From Clostridia bacterium (GTDB lineage Bacteria; Bacillota; Clostridia; Oscillospirales; Acutalibacteraceae), in assembly GCA_017513525.1 (NCBI GenBank), contig JAFXFC010000052.1:62001-126000 (forward strand): a stretch of 64,000 nucleotides of DNA, read 5' to 3'. The notes below the pieces were generated by a model. It was not told the origin of the DNA. It made no database searches and saw nothing but the letters and a program-made list of their open reading frames with translations. Shown here piece by piece: positions 63,317-64,000 of the stretch (the stretch's first letter is position 1; every line of letters begins with the position of its first letter). Position numbers and translations under genes: made by a program.

Positions 63317-64000
63317 AAGCAAAGGTATTTCCGTTCCTGAAACGGAATATAAAAGCCGTTACGCCGCCTACAGAGGTGCACCTAAAAATGAACAGAAGCC
63401 CGAAAATGCAAAAGGCACATTCCTTCGTTTTGTTGCTCTTATAAAGCCTCACGCATTTTCTATGGCGATAGTTGTCATATCCGCCATGATGAGTACACTC
63501 TGTAATGTCATAGCTCCCGAATATATGGGTAATGTTATTAATATTCTGCAGGTTCAGATAGAAGGCAGACTTTCGGGCGGTACCATTGATTTTACCGCAA
63601 CCTTTGAGCAGGTGGCAATTCTTGCAGGTCTTTATTTTGCTGCAAGTTTATTCACCTTTGTTCAGGAATTTGTTTCTGCAGGTGTTTCCCAGAGACTGGT
63701 CTGCGGTCTCAGAGCCGATCTTAACGGTAAGCTTTCAAAGCTGCCTTTAAGCTATTTTGATAAGCAGACCAAGGGACAGGTTATTTCAAAGATAATAAAT
63801 GATATCGAAAATGTGAGCGGCAGCCTTAAAAACAGTATTCTTACGGTTATGACAAGTATTATTCAAGTCGTAGGCTCTTTTATAATGATGCTTCTTACGG
63901 GCAATATCCCCATGACCTTTGCTGCTGTCTGCCTTGTGCCTGTTTCCGCTTTTGTTTCCTATAAGGTTTCAAAGGTATCAAAGGTATGGTTCAAGCGTTA
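63309..64000 (+). CDS. ABC exporter half-transporter (second of heterodimer), cut by window edge
   Basis: 230 residues are visible: a ~35-residue Lys-rich N-terminus, then the first helices of the type IV exporter domain (FLRFVALIKPHAFSMAIVV, NVIAPEYMGNVINIL, AILAGLYFAASLFTFVQEF and SKLPLSYFDKQTKGQVISKIINDI, the coupling-helix region). The ATPase domain lies beyond the window. It starts inside the end of the first half-transporter. Confidence 0.9.
   Translation, partial: MSKSKGISVPETEYKSRYAAYRGAPKNEQKPENAKGTFLRFVALIKPHAFSMAIVVISAMMSTLCNVIAPEYMGNVINILQVQIEGRLSGGTIDFTATFEQVAILAGLYFAASLFTFVQEFVSAGVSQRLVCGLRADLNGKLSKLPLSYFDKQTKGQVISKIINDIENVSGSLKNSILTVMTSIIQVVGSFIMMLLTGNIPMTFAAVCLVPVSAFVSYKVSKVSKVWFKR

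Overview
The window reads as a chromosomal segment of a low-GC Gram-positive anaerobe of the class Clostridia, probably a gut member of the Oscillospirales/Ruminococcaceae type. The pointers are the hrcA-grpE-dnaK-dnaJ heat-shock operon under a CIRCE operator, a T-box leader ahead of a methionyl-tRNA synthetase, the clostridial rnfCDGEAB order with a long multi-cluster RnfB, class B sortases, dockerin repeats, and many GTG/TTG starts behind strong AGGAGG-type ribosome binding sites. There is no phage, transposase, CRISPR array, rRNA or tRNA gene in the window. Assignments come from reading motifs by eye; no database search was run.

Layout. 1-5072: a truncated membrane-anchored protein, a small lipoprotein, and a leftward run of a PASTA pseudokinase, cysE and cysS. 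5073-10124: the CIRCE-controlled chaperone operon. 10136-12101: metG behind its T-box. 12129-14830: an AAA ATPase, a small HTH protein coupled to a DeoR regulator, and a divergent GNAT gene. 14831-19062: a palindrome-rich tandem repeat array, then padR, a HAAS-domain membrane protein and two more membrane proteins, one a degenerate M50 peptidase. 19138-22254: CD1247-like protein, efp, Xaa-Pro peptidase, yqeG and rpsU, leftward. 22323-36071: Na/Pi transporter, a secreted lipase-like protein, a small GH2-like beta-sandwich protein, a 2313-residue cyclic beta-1,2-glucan synthase, a cytoplasmic paralogue of the lipase, an ABC-2 transporter pair and a cyclase-family hydrolase. 36148-39909: glycolytic pgk-tpiA-gpmI. 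39947-49374: CBS protein, uxaC and the rnf/apbE operon, leftward.

49435-58056: two class B sortases around a charged coiled-coil protein, a membrane-anchored degenerate CinA homologue, and a secreted dockerin protein carrying what looks like a circularly permuted SpoIID/LytB domain, followed by folE and rarA. 58057-58341 is a hairpin-rich noncoding stretch. 58351-61212 is a DHHW/MBOAT O-acylation pair, and 61478-64000 a heterodimeric ABC exporter cut by the window edge.

How the parts fit: the rnf operon carries its own flavin transferase (ApbE) for RnfG and RnfD and would make an ion gradient from ferredoxin. The glucan synthase, the lipases, the MBOAT pair and the sortase cluster together suggest heavy investment in the cell envelope. 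The least explained pieces are the tandem operator array before padR, the sortase/CinA-like/permuted SpoIID-like cluster, the PASTA pseudokinase and the cysteine-bearing tail on RnfE.
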